Assembly (NCBI RefSeq): GCF_021018805.1
Contig: NC_086247.1
Span: 91,806,140-91,870,139, forward strand
From: Prinia subflava
Taxonomy: Eukaryota > Chordata > Aves > Passeriformes > Cisticolidae
Length of the DNA: 64,000 bases
Direction: 5' to 3'
Both the position numbers and the translations under genes were made by a program. The notes under the pieces were generated by a model, which saw nothing but the letters and a program-made list of their open reading frames with translations, was not told where the DNA came from and searched no databases. Shown piece by piece: positions 62,272 to 64,000 of the stretch (the first letter of the stretch is position 1; each line of letters starts with the position of its first letter).

Positions 62272-64000
62272 GGGATGTTAATGTTTCCTCTGTCACCAGT
62301 CAGAAGCTAAGAGGAGTCTTTGACTGCATGTGCATGCATACTGCTATGTGCATATGTATTCAGGTGAGAGAATTACTATGGTGGGGGGAAGGGTGGGAGC
62401 AGCCACAGGTTTTAGTCACAGTTTTTTGATATGGGAATCCATTAAGTATTTCAGTTAGGGCAAAAAGGATAACACTTGAATGAAAACCCCACAGTTCAGA
62501 GATTTCTAGTTATACAGTTTAAATAAAAGAATCTCGCAAGAGGAATCATTCTCCCTTTCAAATAGCTCTGTGTGAAGAGTCATCTCTGTCACTGCACAGG
62601 TCAAGAGATTACTCCACTAACTGTTTAGAGTTAAAGCTGTAATCAGTAGAATAAATATTTGGTGTTACCACAGTAAGCATGTAAGAGCAAAAAACAAGAC
62701 TGACAACCTTCTTAAAAATAATCTAGGCCAAATTATCTGCTGGCACAACTCTGCTCTTGAAGTCATGCCAGCAGGGAGTTTGCTGTTACATTTTGAGCTG
62801 CTAAAGGAAGTTATCACAACAGATTTTCTCATGATAAAAACAAAAATAATTAATTGTACTGGAAGGAAATTGAGCGAAGATTAGTAGATTATCACATGCC
62901 AGAATGACCGAGGTTCTGCTAGCTGTGTTACTGGTTTCTGTCTATTTTCCATCCATTTCCTTGCAGAGCAATGGATCCACATTCATTGAATTTTCTGTTA
63001 GCATCAGAAGCAAATCAATGGTTGAACCAGCAAGTGAGATTTCCTGCATCTCATATATAACATGAGGAATAGAATTCCCTTGATATTTTCCATTACACTG
63101 ACACTCAAGATTGAATTTCAGTAAAGATTCCAGTTTCTAAAGGGAGGACAATCATTAAATACTATTTGCACATTTTACTCTTCAAATAACATAATTGTTT
63201 GTTTCATTCCAGAGCCATACAGTGCCAAGCAAGAGCCACAGCCACCAGGAGGATTCTCCTGGTGAGAATTTTCCTGAAACTACCAGGAACCCTTGCAAAT
63301 ATAATTATGAACCTGGGTTAGGCCCAGGAGGAAGTCAAGAGTCACCAAAACAGTAGCCCAGAATTCATAAGCATCATCTCTGTGCTTGTGTACACAAAGT
63401 GTATGGGAAATTCATCCCATAAAGGCCAAGGTATATAGTGGGATTTAAACCCACTGCAATTCTAACCAGAAAGGTCAAACAAGAGATGAAAAGCAGGCAA
63501 GATCAAGCCTTGCCTTCACCCACACAAACACAGGCTGTGTACTTCAAGTCTCCCAAAATTTCTCTCAGCAAGAAAGTGGACAGATATGAGGAAAACTGTG
63601 TACCATATATCATAAACAGAAATGCAAAATGCAGACACAATTGTCACCAGACCCTGGGACAAATTCCCCTTTTCATTAACTAAAAAGTAAATTATGTCTT
63701 GCCTGACTCCCAATGAAAAGAACAACAAAATGGAAAAAAAGTGATATTGGATTAGATTTAATTGCCATCTATGTTTTCCCTACCAACACATTGGAAGAGC
63801 ATCGTACAAGCTCCAGACTCTTCTTTACTGTGGGTTGGAGTATAACACTTTTTTCTGAACACATTAGACTCCAGCAGCAAATGTCACAATTTATGAGAAA
63901 AAAACCCAAACATCCAAACCCTGATTTTTGTGCTTATTTTTTTCTGAGATTAATAGCAGAACTAAAAGCCATAGTTTACATCTATGTAGATTGTTTGTTG

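Larger units (their letters stand above)
60966..64000. other. Single-copy DNA with G-rich runs and promoter-like motifs
   Basis: No gene is supported up to the window end. An A/C-rich tract lies at about 61579-61612. G-rich runs recur at 61536-61550, 62078-62140 and 62381-62400. The 81-codon plus frame at 63438-63683 has no recognised domain. Confidence 0.55.

Noticed and set aside
1..64000. CRISPR array, operon, phage or plasmid features
   Set aside because: No regularly spaced short repeats, ribosome-binding-site-led gene strings or phage genes are present; repeat content is avian.

Overview
The window looks like nuclear DNA from a bird. The strongest sign is a set of six CR1 LINE fragments, several with the avian-type CR1 3' end (the short ATTCTATG-like terminal repeats and the GGTTGGAAGGGACC-type block seen on the opposite strand). 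A probable solo endogenous-retrovirus LTR, a few MIR-like SINE remnants, A/C-rich and T/G-rich simple repeats and AT-rich single-copy sequence fit this. A passerine is plausible from the LTR style and the A/C-rich simple repeats, but that is inference. There is no bacterial, plasmid or phage organisation, no CRISPR array, and no rRNA or intact tRNA gene.

I find no protein-coding gene that I can support. The longest open frames are about 60-210 codons, overlap each other in several frames on both strands, and lack family motifs; those with recognisable similarity lie inside CR1 and are decayed. The window reads as a gene desert or part of a very long intron.

Layout: 1-3.3 kb is single-copy and contains one GC-richer, exon-like block (711-960). 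At 3343-3477 there is an unbroken 135-bp pyrimidine tract, followed by a weak MIR-like remnant (4.8 kb) and a T/G-rich tract (5.0 kb). From 5.1 to 16.6 kb I see only single-copy DNA and simple repeats. A solo LTR on the minus strand lies at 16.6-17.1 kb. CR1 copies are at 19.4 (-), 38.1 (-), 48.6 (+), 54.8 (-), 59.9 (+) and 60.3 kb (+). The last one keeps part of the reverse-transcriptase domain. MIR-like SINE remnants are at 43.9 and 45.6 kb, and a three-copy 41-bp minisatellite is at 44.7 kb. The end of the window (61.8-62.4 kb) has G-rich runs, an octamer motif and a CCAAT/TATA pair that could be a minus-strand promoter.

Several AT-rich, homeodomain-site-rich stretches (23.6-23.9, 29.0-29.4 and 52.8-53.05 kb) look like conserved non-coding elements. 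That is pattern recognition only and needs alignment to other genomes. No undescribed gene system was found; the most check-worthy items are the structured non-coding signals listed as findings.
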